This document shows, in pieces, positions 1-9,302 of a stretch of 64,000 nt of DNA (positions are counted from its first letter, which is position 1; each line of letters opens with the position of its first letter). The DNA is taken from positions 992,001-1,056,000 of the forward strand of contig JADJOH010000002.1 of assembly GCA_016713925.1 (NCBI GenBank), given 5' to 3'. The notes beneath the pieces are model-generated. The model was given only the letters and a program-made list of their open reading frames with translations. It made no database searches and had not been told where the DNA came from. Source of the DNA: Bacteroidota bacterium (GTDB lineage Bacteria; Bacteroidota; Bacteroidia; AKYH767-A; OLB10). A program made the position numbers and the translations under genes.

Positions 1-320
1 ATAACAAACACTATTAACAATTTTTAATTAACTGTTATGTAGTTGATTAAAAGCGTCATGAACAATAAATTGTTAATTCTCGAAATGGGAATTTTCTTAT
101 TATTGGAATAAGGTACGTCTCGTCATGCTCATCTCATCTGCGATGAACTGATTCTGACGAGACTGGGGAGAGTGGGGCGTTGTCTCCACAAATACAGACC
201 TCTTTTGGTTAAGGAAAACTCCAGCTAGGCATTAAATATCAAGTATATAAGACGATTAAACGGATATAAATGTTTATCAAACGGCTTTGGGAATTTAAAG
301 GATTAGTATTGCATCAAACA
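1..320. other. Intergenic stretch before the first gene
   Basis: I see no coding region here. It holds one copy (117-163) of the dispersed hairpin described separately and otherwise AT-rich sequence. A longer reading of the first gene could begin at an ATG at 270, but the family match begins downstream. Confidence 0.6.
117..163. repeat. Dispersed hairpin element, copy A
   Basis: Outer inverted arms GTCTCGTCA (117-125) and TGACGAGAC (155-163) are perfect 9-bp complements. Inside is a second small hairpin, TCATC-TGC-GATGA. The same double-hairpin design recurs at 1049-1107, 1131-1174 and 56280-56323, always between genes, which suggests a REP-like or MITE-like family. Confidence 0.7.
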
Positions 321-683
321 ATGAAGATGAGAGTACATCATAAATTGGTGGTATGGCAAAATGCAAGAAAGCTGGTGAAAGAGGCTTATCAAATGACAAG
401 GTCCTTTCCGAAAGAGGAGATGTTTAGTTTAACGCAGCAAATAAAAAGGGCTTCGGTTTCCATACCGGCGAATATTAGCGAAGGAACGGGTCGAAAAACA
501 AAAAAAAGACAATCCAGATTTCTAACCATTGCTCATGGTTCCGCCTTTGAACTGGAAACACTTTTCATCATTTCCTGCGAACTTGAATTTATTGCGGAGG
601 ATTCTCTTATTAAACTTTTGGAAAAAACAGAAATGATCACTGTTCAATTGAATGGTCTTCTCAATAAATATCAAACCGATTAA
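321..683 (+). CDS. Four-helix bundle protein (23S rRNA intervening-sequence type)
   Basis: About 120 residues. The N-terminus (HHKLVVWQNARKLVKEAY) and the core SIPANISEGTGRKTKK match the S23/IVP four-helix-bundle family, named for ORFs in some 23S rRNA intervening sequences but common as free-standing genes in Bacteroidota. The molecular function of the family is unknown. The ATG at 321 is chosen because family members begin just before the H-K-x-L-x-V-W motif; an in-frame ATG at 270 would add 17 unrelated residues. No rRNA sequence lies nearby. The gene is isolated, with palindromic repeats on both sides. Confidence 0.8.
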   Translation: MKMRVHHKLVVWQNARKLVKEAYQMTRSFPKEEMFSLTQQIKRASVSIPANISEGTGRKTKKRQSRFLTIAHGSAFELETLFIISCELEFIAEDSLIKLLEKTEMITVQLNGLLNKYQTD

Positions 684-847
684 TTTAGTCAAAACCCCTC
701 CTTACGAATGCAGCGAGTGATCCTCTGAGAGATCTCGTTAGAATTATTGCATAGAAGATGAGATGGGGAATGAAAAGACGAACGGTCTTCCGGTGAATCG
801 ATTCTACGTTCTATCTGATTTTTTCTGTACATGATATTTCAATATTC

Positions 848-929
848 AACCCCTTCAGGGTTGGACCGCCTGATGATCTGTAACTCCGGGTTGCACCCAG
901 AGTTACAACTATTGAACCCCTTCAGGGTT
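848..929. repeat. Composite palindromic element with AACCCCTTCAGGGTT ends
   Basis: The near-palindrome AACCCCTTCAGGGTT occurs at 848-862 and again identically at 915-929. Between them a further hairpin (TAACTC ... GAGTTA, 881-905) has a GGGTTGCACCC core. The end-palindrome plus central-hairpin design resembles the larger element at 45582-45722. No ORF is present. Confidence 0.65.
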
Positions 930-1048
930 CCGTTTCGAACGAAGTCTTAACACGGGATATGATCTCAATATCTATTTGTGATAGCGAAGCAACGTTTTAA
1001 AATTGAAGCTAATGAGCGCAGTGAGTGATCCCATCCCACCACCTCCTA

Positions 1049-1107
1049 ATCTCGTCTCGTCATCACTCAACTCGTCTTTGACTGAGTTGAAACTGACGAG
1101 ACGAGAT
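1049..1107. repeat. Dispersed hairpin element, copy B
   Basis: This is the strongest copy. The 14-bp arms ATCTCGTCTCGTCA (1049-1062) and TGACGAGACGAGAT (1094-1107) are perfectly complementary. The 31-bp interior contains a second inverted repeat (AACTC ... GAGTT). Confidence 0.75.
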
Positions 1108-1130
1108 GATCCTCCCCTCCTCCCAACGAT

Positions 1131-1174
1131 CTCGTCAGATTCATTACATCGAAGATGAAATGAGAAATGACGAG
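1131..1174. repeat. Dispersed hairpin element, copy C
   Basis: Outer arms CTCGTCA (1131-1137) and TGACGAG (1168-1174) flank an inner CATC-GAA-GATG hairpin. It ends 8 bp from the stop codon of the neighbouring minus-strand methyltransferase gene, so it could also work as an mRNA 3'-end structure. Confidence 0.7.
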
Positions 1175-1181
1175 AGAGTGA

Positions 1182-1907
1182 TCATCTCTTCGTACCAACG
1201 GCAATAACGGAAAGGCCAATTCTGTTCAAAGTTAACTTATCTAAAATGCGGGCGATGGGAACCAATTTATCATAGGTGTTCATCTGACCTCCTTCAATTT
1301 CTTTTTTCTTCATGATTTTTCCACCTGTGAACCAGGCGGGGATGCCGAGTGCGTTAAAGTGCCAATATTTTTCAATAAAAAGTCCCGAACCAGAGAAAAG
1401 ATTAAGCAAATCTTTCATTTTATATCTTTTGAAATGAAGGAGTCCTTTATCGATTTCATTATAAAGATATGGGCCAGCAGGTACAAGTATGAATACGCTG
1501 CCACCAGGTTTAATTAAAGAAATCATATTCGTTAAAGCAAGCGCGTCATCTTCTATATGTTCAATCACATTAAGTGCAAACGTTGAATCAAAGGAATGCA
1601 GAAGGTCTGCGTATTCATTGGCAAAATCAGGATGAACAAGGTCTAGCTTCAGGACATTTTGCTGCGGAAACTTATTCTGTAATGCATTGCAATAATTTTC
1701 CCTTATGTCACTTAATGTGATGTCGGATTCCATTGCAATAAAATACTTTGAAATATTTCCGATTCCACTTCCGATTTCCAGAATTTTTCCCTTCATATAG
1801 GGCTGTACCTGCTCAAACATCCATGCGTTAAAACGCGCTGCATCTGAGATTGCTTCGAGCGTGTGTAAACCCTCCGGATCTATTTGCTTAAAATGGAAGG
1901 AGCTCAT
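1182..1907 (-). CDS. Class I SAM-dependent methyltransferase
   Basis: 241 residues. Motif I is clear (KILEIGSGIGNISKYF, ~41-56), with a downstream acidic SDIREN segment and ALNVIEHIEDDALAL (motif IV region), so this is a Methyltransf_11/23-type Rossmann methyltransferase. The substrate is not recognisable. It is the last gene of a minus-strand run that also holds a DPM1-like glycosyltransferase (65-bp gap), a second methyltransferase and a GT-C-like membrane protein. A role in modifying a surface glycan or its lipid carrier is plausible but inferred. It ends in TGA directly against a hairpin repeat. Confidence 0.85.
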   Translation of the reverse strand: MSSFHFKQIDPEGLHTLEAISDAARFNAWMFEQVQPYMKGKILEIGSGIGNISKYFIAMESDITLSDIRENYCNALQNKFPQQNVLKLDLVHPDFANEYADLLHSFDSTFALNVIEHIEDDALALTNMISLIKPGGSVFILVPAGPYLYNEIDKGLLHFKRYKMKDLLNLFSGSGLFIEKYWHFNALGIPAWFTGGKIMKKKEIEGGQMNTYDKLVPIARILDKLTLNRIGLSVIAVGTKR

Positions 1908-1972
1908 GAAATGTTAAATTTGCTTTTGTGTTTTTCCGGTACAACTTTATCTGTCAATTCTTCCAATGCTAG

Positions 1973-2689
1973 TCAGGAAAAAAGATTATATCTCAATATG
2001 CAATAAATCGCTCTGAACCCATCCTTCCAGTTTATCTTCTTACCTTCGGCATAGGTACGGCCATAATAGGAAATACCAACTTCGTAAATACGCAAATCAG
2101 GAATGCGTGCTATTTTTGCAGTAACTTCAGGCTCGAAACCGAATCTGCTTTCGATTAGCTTTACAGATTGTATCACTTCTCGTTTAAAGAGTTTATAACA
2201 AGTTTCCATATCTGTAAGATTAAGGTTGGTAAACATATTAGACAGGGTCGTGAGAAACTTATTTCCAATGGTATGCCAGAAGAATAAAATGCGATGAGGT
2301 CGTCCGCCGATAAATCTGGAACCATACACCACATCTGCAAAACCATCCAGTATCGGCTGAAGCAGGCGATTGTATTCCTGTGGATCATATTCCAAATCCG
2401 CATCCTGAATAATCAAATATTCACCTGATGCCTCTTTAATCCCTCTATGCAATGCAGCTCCTTTACCCATATTATAAGGCTGAGAAAAAACAGTAATCAG
2501 AAAATCGGGATGTTGTTTCTTATAGTTGTCCAAAGCTTCGAGTGTAGTATCTGTTGAAAAATCATTGACAATGATCACTTCCATCTCAAGATCACCAATT
2601 AATTTCACAGCCCTTACTTTATCAAGAATAAGGTGTATTGTTCTTGCTTCGTTGTACGCCGGAATAACAATTGAAAGTTTTTGTGACAT
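1973..2689 (-). CDS. GT2 glycosyltransferase, DPM1-like (polyprenyl-phosphate glycosyltransferase)
   Basis: 238 residues in a GT-A fold. It begins SIVIPAYNEARTIHLILDKV, continues with IIVNDFSTDTT and YNMGKGAALHRGI, and has the metal-binding QDADLEYDP motif. The size and absence of C-terminal membrane helices match soluble dolichol-phosphate-mannose-synthase-like enzymes, which charge a polyprenyl phosphate with a sugar from a nucleotide donor. Such lipid-linked sugars are donors for GT-C enzymes, and four GT-C-like membrane proteins are encoded within the next 9 kb. The exact sugar cannot be read from sequence. Confidence 0.85.
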   Translation of the reverse strand: MSQKLSIVIPAYNEARTIHLILDKVRAVKLIGDLEMEVIIVNDFSTDTTLEALDNYKKQHPDFLITVFSQPYNMGKGAALHRGIKEASGEYLIIQDADLEYDPQEYNRLLQPILDGFADVVYGSRFIGGRPHRILFFWHTIGNKFLTTLSNMFTNLNLTDMETCYKLFKREVIQSVKLIESRFGFEPEVTAKIARIPDLRIYEVGISYYGRTYAEGKKINWKDGFRAIYCILRYNLFS

Positions 2690-2734
2690 ATCTTATAATT
2701 TACTTTCTTACGAAATCTTGCAAATTCCACACTT

Positions 2735-3568
2735 TTAAGAAGGAATCTTATCATTTGGTCTCGCGACGAAATTAATCCCGAAGAAAAAATATTCGCGTGC
2801 AAGATTATTTTTTTTCCAAAGCTTTTGCTCCCTTTCTATAGCCCGTGTGTATCCATACTTGTTAAAAAGCTGAGGGGGAAATGCCCGAATATACTGAACA
2901 CTCTTTTCATCTATCAGAAGCCGTTGTTTCTGCAGTTCAGTTTTCCATCTTTTCAATGAACGGATATTTTCATTCCCCAATAGAATCGTTTTCTTGAGGC
3001 GTTCATCATAAAATTCTATGATACGCTTATTGCCACGCTGCTTATACAATTTAAGTGACTGGATAATATTATTCCCGTTCTCTTCAATAACCACCATCTT
3101 TCCATCAGGTTTAAGATGATCATGAAGAATATGCAAGGCATCCTGTAAAGGCTCCAAATGATGGAGTGTATCCTGAACGATGATATAATCAAACTGATCT
3201 CTTTTCACAGTTGTATCAAACAGGTCTTCATAATCAAAAGTAAATCCCGAAACATCTCCAAACTGAGACCAGTATTTCATTCGCTCAGGGATTTCCTTAA
3301 AATAAAACTCCAGTGTGGTGCCATGAATTTTAAATCCGTTCAGTGCAAGAAAAAGTGCTGTAGTTCCGTATCCACAACCCAGATCCCAGGTCAATGATTC
3401 TTTTTTTACAAATTGATCTGCGATATATTGTAATCTCTGACAGAAATAGGCTTTTCGGAACTCTAAACTATTTAAATCAGTATGGTATTTATAATAAGAC
3501 CAAAGCTGTTTATTCGCTTTCAGCTCAATCATAAACAACTCAAAGAATCTTTCGACAATCACAGTCAA
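2735..3568 (-). CDS. Class I SAM-dependent methyltransferase
   Basis: 277 residues. The SAM-binding glycine motif is WDLGCGYGTTALFLALNG (~62-79), and DYIIVQDTLHHLEPL gives the motif IV region. A basic C-terminal third follows (KRWKTELQKQRLLIDEKS). The gene lies 45 bp upstream of the DPM1-like transferase and 89 bp downstream of the GT-C-like protein on the same strand, so co-transcription is likely. The substrate is unknown; a sugar or lipid-carrier modification would fit the neighbourhood. Confidence 0.85.
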   Translation of the reverse strand: MTVIVERFFELFMIELKANKQLWSYYKYHTDLNSLEFRKAYFCQRLQYIADQFVKKESLTWDLGCGYGTTALFLALNGFKIHGTTLEFYFKEIPERMKYWSQFGDVSGFTFDYEDLFDTTVKRDQFDYIIVQDTLHHLEPLQDALHILHDHLKPDGKMVVIEENGNNIIQSLKLYKQRGNKRIIEFYDERLKKTILLGNENIRSLKRWKTELQKQRLLIDEKSVQYIRAFPPQLFNKYGYTRAIEREQKLWKKNNLAREYFFFGINFVARPNDKIPS

Positions 3569-3657
3569 CCGGAATTTGGACTGGCAAAGATAGTAATTCT
3601 AATAAGACACATTAAGAATTTGATTATCAAGTCATCCTTTCAAAACCACTTTATGGA

Positions 3658-5556
3658 CTAAAGGGGTTCCAAAGCGACCACTTTAAAATTATCCAGATAT
3701 AAAGGTTCCTCACCACGTAGATAAGTATACACTACAAGTTTATCCTCTCTTGTAAACAATCGCGGTGTCAAATAGTAGAAAGTAGCCTGATTCCATTCAC
3801 CTACAACATAAGGTAATGACTCCAAATCCAGCGCCCTGTACTTCGTATGATCCCTGCAATTTCCGTAAATCTGCATATTCACAATGAGACTTGCCGGATT
3901 TTTTTTCAAATCCACAACCGGAAAATAATTAAAGGTTATTCTTACCCAAAGATAGTCTTTGTCCGTAAGTTCTTTCATTGGCATTCTGAAAGTAGGCGAA
4001 TAGATATTTTCTTTCGACAGTTTCACTGAATTTTTTCCATTGAAAGAAAACGTAGTATCAATAAATTCATTCCCGATAAAAAGAGTATTCATTGAGTCCG
4101 CATCAAAGTAACAAATGGTACGTGATCTGAATTTACCATTTACAGGGAAATCATTGGTTCCGGGAAACTCCAGATCAGGCTCAAGTAAATCCCAACTGCC
4201 TTCAGGTAACGAGGTTTTTAAAAAAATCTTTTTATAGTAAGCATAGGTCATCCGTTCCCCATGCAATATAGATTTGGTGAATTGCCATGTTTGAAAACCA
4301 TTTAAAAAAATCAATATCGAAAACACACCAAAAAACGCCCATTTCACAATCAAATTCCTATGTAAAATTCTGTCAACTAAAAATCCAAAGGGTATCGCAA
4401 ACACAGCAAGCGATTGCGAAAAATATCTGCTGCCAAAACTGGTAGCCCCCCACCATACCAACCAACATGATATCAGATACGTATTTAATACCAGAAAAAT
4501 AATAATAGCCCATGCTGTACCTGAATTTCGAAACTTCCTAAGAAAAAGGGATCCAATAAAAACTAAAACAGCGGGAGTATAAACAAACACACCTTTCTTA
4601 AAGCTAAAAAAGAATGGGATCAAGTTAGGGCGAAGAAGATTAAATCCCTCTGCCATCTTATAATTATTGAAATACCAATGACCTGTAATATATTTCCAAT
4701 GTATAATTTGAGGTAAAAAAACAAGAATAGCTGTAATCATAGCCACCGCAACCAACTTGAAATTAGAAAATATAAATTCAACTCTTTTTTTAAGGTCATT
4801 CATTGAACCTATCCCCCATAGAAAAACAAGGATTAAAGAAACGATTTCACTTCCTCTAATCATGAGCATAAGTCCAACAACTGCACCTAATCTTACTGAT
4901 TTTTGAACAGAGGGAACGCGATACCACAAATCCGTATAATACATCAATACCCCATACAGGGCAAAAAGTACATTATGTGGTTCCAGTCCATCATTAAATA
5001 CTTCATGAAAAATATTAGTACTTAAAACCAACAATAAAATGGTAATACCAGTTACTTTATCGGAAAAATAATTCAGCAATAATTTTCTAAAAAAGAAAAG
5101 GCCAATAAAAAAGTAAATCATCATTCCCATTGAAATTATAATCTGAAAGGGTGGTGAAAATCCATCCACCGGAAAGCCAAACAACGACGCCCATATGCAC
5201 GCTATTAAGAAAAAAGGAAGATAGAGGAATGACATTCCAATGGCATAGCTGGAAATCCAATTCCCGTTCTCCATTCTGAAGGCCTGATAATACGTGCTAG
5301 AAGGATTATATTGTTTAAAAATCGCATCCACGACCTCAGAATTGGTCATACCGGGATCATGATAAATAAGATTGAACGGTAAATAAGAATAATAGCCATA
5401 CACATCCCATGATAAAAAATTCAAATCCGGCGAAACAGCAATTTTGAAAAAATACTGGCAAAGTACAATAATTACGATCAGCACCCAGATCGAAGAAATT
5501 GAAAAACGTGAGGTTTGAGTATCCGCCACTACATTTTTAGAAAATATACTAACCAT
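3658..5556 (-). CDS. Polytopic GT-C-like membrane protein with C-terminal beta-sandwich-like domain
   Basis: 632 residues. There are about ten to twelve hydrophobic helices up to ~residue 430. The first periplasmic loop carries SWDVYGYYSYLPFNLIY, an acidic-plus-aromatic pattern like the catalytic loop of GT-C (GT39/PMT-type) transferases. The final ~170 residues are soluble and beta-rich, ending YLDNFKVVALEPL. The paralogue at 9303-10658 shares the DVxxYYxYLP loop, the FPVDGFSPPF-type segment and FSDKVT. The C-terminal domain resembles the lipoprotein at 10839-11354. A lipid-linked-sugar transferase is the best guess; no biochemical specificity is visible. Confidence 0.7.
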   Translation of the reverse strand: MVSIFSKNVVADTQTSRFSISSIWVLIVIIVLCQYFFKIAVSPDLNFLSWDVYGYYSYLPFNLIYHDPGMTNSEVVDAIFKQYNPSSTYYQAFRMENGNWISSYAIGMSFLYLPFFLIACIWASLFGFPVDGFSPPFQIIISMGMMIYFFIGLFFFRKLLLNYFSDKVTGITILLLVLSTNIFHEVFNDGLEPHNVLFALYGVLMYYTDLWYRVPSVQKSVRLGAVVGLMLMIRGSEIVSLILVFLWGIGSMNDLKKRVEFIFSNFKLVAVAMITAILVFLPQIIHWKYITGHWYFNNYKMAEGFNLLRPNLIPFFFSFKKGVFVYTPAVLVFIGSLFLRKFRNSGTAWAIIIFLVLNTYLISCWLVWWGATSFGSRYFSQSLAVFAIPFGFLVDRILHRNLIVKWAFFGVFSILIFLNGFQTWQFTKSILHGERMTYAYYKKIFLKTSLPEGSWDLLEPDLEFPGTNDFPVNGKFRSRTICYFDADSMNTLFIGNEFIDTTFSFNGKNSVKLSKENIYSPTFRMPMKELTDKDYLWVRITFNYFPVVDLKKNPASLIVNMQIYGNCRDHTKYRALDLESLPYVVGEWNQATFYYLTPRLFTREDKLVVYTYLRGEEPLYLDNFKVVALEPL

Positions 5557-5678
5557 TTGGCAAATTTATCTAAACTGCTGTAATTCGAAACCGCTAATCA
5601 ATATATGTTATTTACTGTCATTCAATTCAATAGGATATTTTATGATTTTTTAAACACAATTGCAATCATTAATTTAAA

Positions 5679-5686
5679 TAGTTTCG
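5679..5686 (+). promoter_or_regulatory. Possible -7 promoter box of the GH5-like gene
   Basis: TAGTTTCG differs at one position from the Bacteroidota -7 consensus TAnnTTTG. It lies just upstream of the ATG codons at 5702 and 5708. This argues that the in-frame TTG at 5687 is not the start. No clear -33 TTTG was found at the usual spacing. Confidence 0.35.
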
Positions 5687-5701
5687 TTGCATACTGAATT
5701 A

Positions 5702-7258
5702 ATGAATATGTCCGGATTTCGCCAGCTAATACGTAAAATAGTTCTTCTACCCTCTTTATTTATACTCTTTACAGGTGTCGGATTCAGCTATTTTTATTTT
5801 CAGCATAAAAAAACCCAAATAATTCCTGCTTCAAGTGAAAAGCCCGATTCACGTTTTATCAGCATTAAAAACAACAAATTCTTACTTGAAGGAAAACCCT
5901 GGCACCTGAAGGCCATCAATTTTGTAACCACTTTACGCAAAAATGATACTGTATTTTGGCCATCTGTTTATATGGGGTATATCCCGGAAAAGGATTATTA
6001 TACAACAAATAAAGATTCATGTTTAGCAGAACTCTTTCACACATTTGTTTTGATCCATGACATGGGATATAACGCTGTACGAATTACAGGCATAGGTGAA
6101 TTTGAAGTTCAGAATAAAAACACAGGAAAAGTTGCCTTTCGAGTGAATCATTTTTCTTCAATAGATAAAAGGTTTAAAATGGAAGGCGATTCTATAATGA
6201 ATCTTTATTTCGAAGCCGTTGAAGATCTGCTTGCGTGTGCAGAAAATGCAGGACTAAAGGTAATTTTCACTTTAAAAGTATTTCCTGAAGCACCAATAAC
6301 AGAAGTGTTTCTCGGTAAAATTGCAGATCGATTTAAAGACAATCCTACTTTAATGGCTTATGATTTTTTTAACGAACCACTTTACTTTGATGACCGGCAA
6401 CGCAACAAAGGATCCGTTTATACTTTTACCCGCAGATGGCATAACATTGTCAAGAAATACTCACCACATCAATTAACAACTATAGGATTAGCTTGCCAAC
6501 GTGAAGTGTTTGAATGGGACCCTAATTTGGTAAATGTTGATTTTATTTCTTTTCATCCTTATGAATACGAGAAAGATCAGGTGCGGAATGAAATGTATTG
6601 GTATTCTAAATATGTGAATAAGCCATGGATAATCGGAGAGACAGGAATTCCTTCCAACAATGACAGCATTCCTTATTCCAATCAAGTGGAGTTTGCACAA
6701 AAAACAATAGAACAAAATGCAAACTGTGGCGGAATGGGATATTCCTGGTGGCAGTATAAAGATGTTGAATGGGGTGGTTATCATCAAAATTTTCTTGGCG
6801 TGGTTTCACAGAATGGATATACAAAAAATAGTTTGGGCAGGATGGTTCACGGTACACCAAAGCCGATGAACGAAGTAATAAAAATATTCGATCCCACAAT
6901 TTCTAAAGGAAAATGTTTCTGTCCGGACAATTACTATAATTTCAGTTCCAATAACTATTTCAGAATCGTTGGCAGAGTGGTCGATGAATCCGGAAATCCT
7001 ATAGACGGAGCGGGCGTATTAGCGTGGGATGAATGGTGGATTAACCATTATTTTACCACTTCAAAATCTGATGGGACATTTGAGATTTACAGTGATTATG
7101 ATTTCTACCACTGGATGGTATCACCAACCTATTATAATATGATAAGGGATGATATAAGACCAGATACAGCCAGATTAGAAAATGGTATAAAAACAATAAA
7201 TCTGGGAGAAATAAAATTCCATAAAATCGATTTGAATTCCAGGTTTTTAAATTTCTAA
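5702..7258 (+). CDS. Membrane-anchored GH5-like glycoside hydrolase with C-terminal CarboxypepD_reg-like domain
   Basis: About 518 residues from the ATG at 5702 (an ATG at 5708 is also possible). An N-terminal hydrophobic anchor (~13-32) precedes a TIM-barrel hydrolase with the clan GH-A pattern. YDFFNEPLYFDD contains the putative acid/base Glu225 and WIIGETGIP the putative nucleophile Glu313. Residues ~425-510 form a beta-rich carboxypeptidase-regulatory-like domain (RIVGRVVDESGNPIDGAGV). It is the only plus-strand gene between divergent and convergent GT-C genes. It probably trims or remodels the glycan made by this cluster at the cell envelope. Family 5 is the best guess; the exact family and substrate are uncertain. 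Confidence 0.75.
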   Translation: MNMSGFRQLIRKIVLLPSLFILFTGVGFSYFYFQHKKTQIIPASSEKPDSRFISIKNNKFLLEGKPWHLKAINFVTTLRKNDTVFWPSVYMGYIPEKDYYTTNKDSCLAELFHTFVLIHDMGYNAVRITGIGEFEVQNKNTGKVAFRVNHFSSIDKRFKMEGDSIMNLYFEAVEDLLACAENAGLKVIFTLKVFPEAPITEVFLGKIADRFKDNPTLMAYDFFNEPLYFDDRQRNKGSVYTFTRRWHNIVKKYSPHQLTTIGLACQREVFEWDPNLVNVDFISFHPYEYEKDQVRNEMYWYSKYVNKPWIIGETGIPSNNDSIPYSNQVEFAQKTIEQNANCGGMGYSWWQYKDVEWGGYHQNFLGVVSQNGYTKNSLGRMVHGTPKPMNEVIKIFDPTISKGKCFCPDNYYNFSSNNYFRIVGRVVDESGNPIDGAGVLAWDEWWINHYFTTSKSDGTFEIYSDYDFYHWMVSPTYYNMIRDDIRPDTARLENGIKTINLGEIKFHKIDLNSRFLNF

Positions 7259-7304
7259 AATACTACTTTTTGAATGTGACATTAAAGGTCATCCGCCACA
7301 TCTT

Positions 7305-9281
7305 CTATCTCTCGAGTTTAAAAAGACTAGCCCGTTCTTTAACTTCGTTTGCGATTAACTTCTGATCAGGGGTAATTCCGATGTATTTTTCATTCGCTGC
7401 TTTTATAATAAAAAAATCATCCTTCACGTCTTCAAAAATGAAAGATTCCCAATAACCGGGCGCATCTCTGTTTGAAACTATCTCACCAACGGAAGACAAT
7501 TCCGCACAAACAAATTTATCATGTTGCGAACGAATAATTTTCTTACCATCCTGCATAGTTATTACATCCCAATATTCTCCTACAGCACCCTTTTCTGCAC
7601 CTATATATAACCTACCACCACCGGTTGAATCCCGTAAAACAACTTTATCGTTTGAACTTATCAAACGTCCATGCTGTCTATGCCTGAAACTAAAATCGAA
7701 TTCAGTAATTATTTGTATGCTTGAAGTATCCGAATGATTATAATTCATCCATCGATAAAGGGAATCAATGCCTTCTGTATCTGCGAAACCCTGAAAATTC
7801 GGAGGAAATAATCCGGTATAGGCATTTACACATTTAATATTCAAATCCTGACAGGCCAACATTACATTTAAGTGTGACGGGGTTTCTTTACCAAAAAAAT
7901 TCTTATGCTGGTATGCTATTGCCTTGTAAGAAGGGTTCTGTTGAGCAGCTATTCTATCCGCGACTGCTTTTACTTCATTTTGAACTTCAACCTTACTAAA
8001 AGTCCGTTCCCAATAGGTTACACTATTATCAATGACAACCATCAGCGGGAGAAATAGCATTACTTTGCCGGCCAGCTTATATTTTTCCTGTAGACCCTTG
8101 AACACGAATACAAAAATGACTATCTGAAAAATAATGATAATATTTATTATACGGTTAATCGACCTCATGGAACCAAAACCAGGCATGTTAACGATCAATT
8201 TATAGAAGGTAAATCCATCAAATTTTATTGAAAACAAAACGCATAAAAAAAAGGTTGCCACTAAAAACCCTAAAAACTTTTTTGTTTCCATCTTCACCCC
8301 CTTATGAAGCCACAACACCGGAAGGAGAAGCACTGCTATCCAAGGAAGAATTCCGCAGAATAAAAAATTCTCCCACCAATACACTTCGGAATCACGTAAA
8401 TGATAAGAAAGATTATTCCATAAATAGGACTCCGGAGTGGAAAAAAAGTACGAACTCCATCTCGGTAAATACAAAGAAATCTCATTAAAACTTCTGAATC
8501 CCAGTTGACCGGAAACAGGTATATAATGTGACAACATCGGGTAAAGTAATGCCAGGTTCACTACAATTATTCCACCTATTGTTAGAGCAGTTTTTCGCTG
8601 AATAAATTGCTTAAAAATTTCTGTATCGCGATAAATAACCAGATAACTTATGATCATGAAAAGCATTACATAGAACAGAAAGAAACCCAAATACATACCG
8701 CAATAAAACTGATAGGTAAGTCCTGTAACAGCAAAAGCAAGAGAAACAATTCTTTTCTTACTCAAATATTGCCAAAACCAAAAAAGTACCAGAGGAGCAA
8801 TGAATTTAGGAAGAATTTGAACATGATTAATATGACCAAGCAGATAAATGGAAAAAGCATAAATATAAGCACCGCAGGAAGATAATAATACATTTCCTGA
8901 CCACTTTCTTAAAGCAAGGTAACAGCCCAAAAAATTCAAAGCAAACATGGATAAAAACCACCATTGAAAGGATGTCTCTTTGTCACACTTCAGTGATCTA
9001 AAAAAAATATAAACGGGCAGTGTGCCGAGAAGGTTATCAGAAAGGGCGATGGTGTTTCGATGAGGGTAGAGAAATGGGGCATCCCAATAATCAGGAACTT
9101 CACCCTTTGCATACTTATAACCATGCTCAAGAATATAGTTATTAAATCGGGCGTCGCCCTTATCGCCCGGAATCCTTGAAAAATCCCTATTCATCATAGA
9201 CACAGGGAAAAGGAGTAAACCGGCAAATAGCAGAACGATGGGTAACAATTCTACTATCCTAATATCACGGTTTAGTTTCAT
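7305..9281 (-). CDS. Polytopic GT-C/YfhO-like membrane protein with C-terminal fascin-like beta-trefoil
   Basis: 658 residues. About eleven membrane helices occupy residues ~10-420. An early loop has PGDKGDARFNNYILEHGY, with the acidic residues typical of GT-C enzymes. After a soluble linker, the last ~110 residues show the repeat style of fascin-type beta-trefoils: KKIIRSQHDKFVCAE, a GYWESFIFE strand, then FFIIKAANEKYIGI and SLFKLER. Such domains often bind sugars or proteins. I infer a sugar transferase with a C-terminal targeting or glycan-binding module. The paralogous membrane gene 9303-10658 lies 21 bp upstream on the same strand. Confidence 0.65.
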   Translation of the reverse strand: MKLNRDIRIVELLPIVLLFAGLLLFPVSMMNRDFSRIPGDKGDARFNNYILEHGYKYAKGEVPDYWDAPFLYPHRNTIALSDNLLGTLPVYIFFRSLKCDKETSFQWWFLSMFALNFLGCYLALRKWSGNVLLSSCGAYIYAFSIYLLGHINHVQILPKFIAPLVLFWFWQYLSKKRIVSLAFAVTGLTYQFYCGMYLGFFLFYVMLFMIISYLVIYRDTEIFKQFIQRKTALTIGGIIVVNLALLYPMLSHYIPVSGQLGFRSFNEISLYLPRWSSYFFSTPESYLWNNLSYHLRDSEVYWWENFLFCGILPWIAVLLLPVLWLHKGVKMETKKFLGFLVATFFLCVLFSIKFDGFTFYKLIVNMPGFGSMRSINRIINIIIIFQIVIFVFVFKGLQEKYKLAGKVMLFLPLMVVIDNSVTYWERTFSKVEVQNEVKAVADRIAAQQNPSYKAIAYQHKNFFGKETPSHLNVMLACQDLNIKCVNAYTGLFPPNFQGFADTEGIDSLYRWMNYNHSDTSSIQIITEFDFSFRHRQHGRLISSNDKVVLRDSTGGGRLYIGAEKGAVGEYWDVITMQDGKKIIRSQHDKFVCAELSSVGEIVSNRDAPGYWESFIFEDVKDDFFIIKAANEKYIGITPDQKLIANEVKERASLFKLER

Positions 9282-9302
9282 AATAATTAGTGTTGATAAG
9301 GA

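Larger units (their letters stand above)
684..1181. other. Repeat-rich intergenic region
   Basis: No gene is visible in these ~500 bp. The region contains a composite palindrome (848-929), two good copies of the CTCGTCA/TGACGAG hairpin (1049-1107 and 1131-1174) and a decayed copy around 728-775 that resembles the 1131-1174 copy. It looks like a landing site for small non-coding repeats. Confidence 0.65.

Noticed and set aside
5687..5689. TTG at 5687 as the start of the GH5-like gene
   Set aside because: It overlaps a likely -7 promoter box, and ATG codons follow at 5702 and 5708.
8228..8885. Plus-strand ORFs opposite the GT-C gene at 7305-9281, and similar antisense ORFs elsewhere
   Set aside because: They lie opposite clearly coding frames, have biased composition and no family features.
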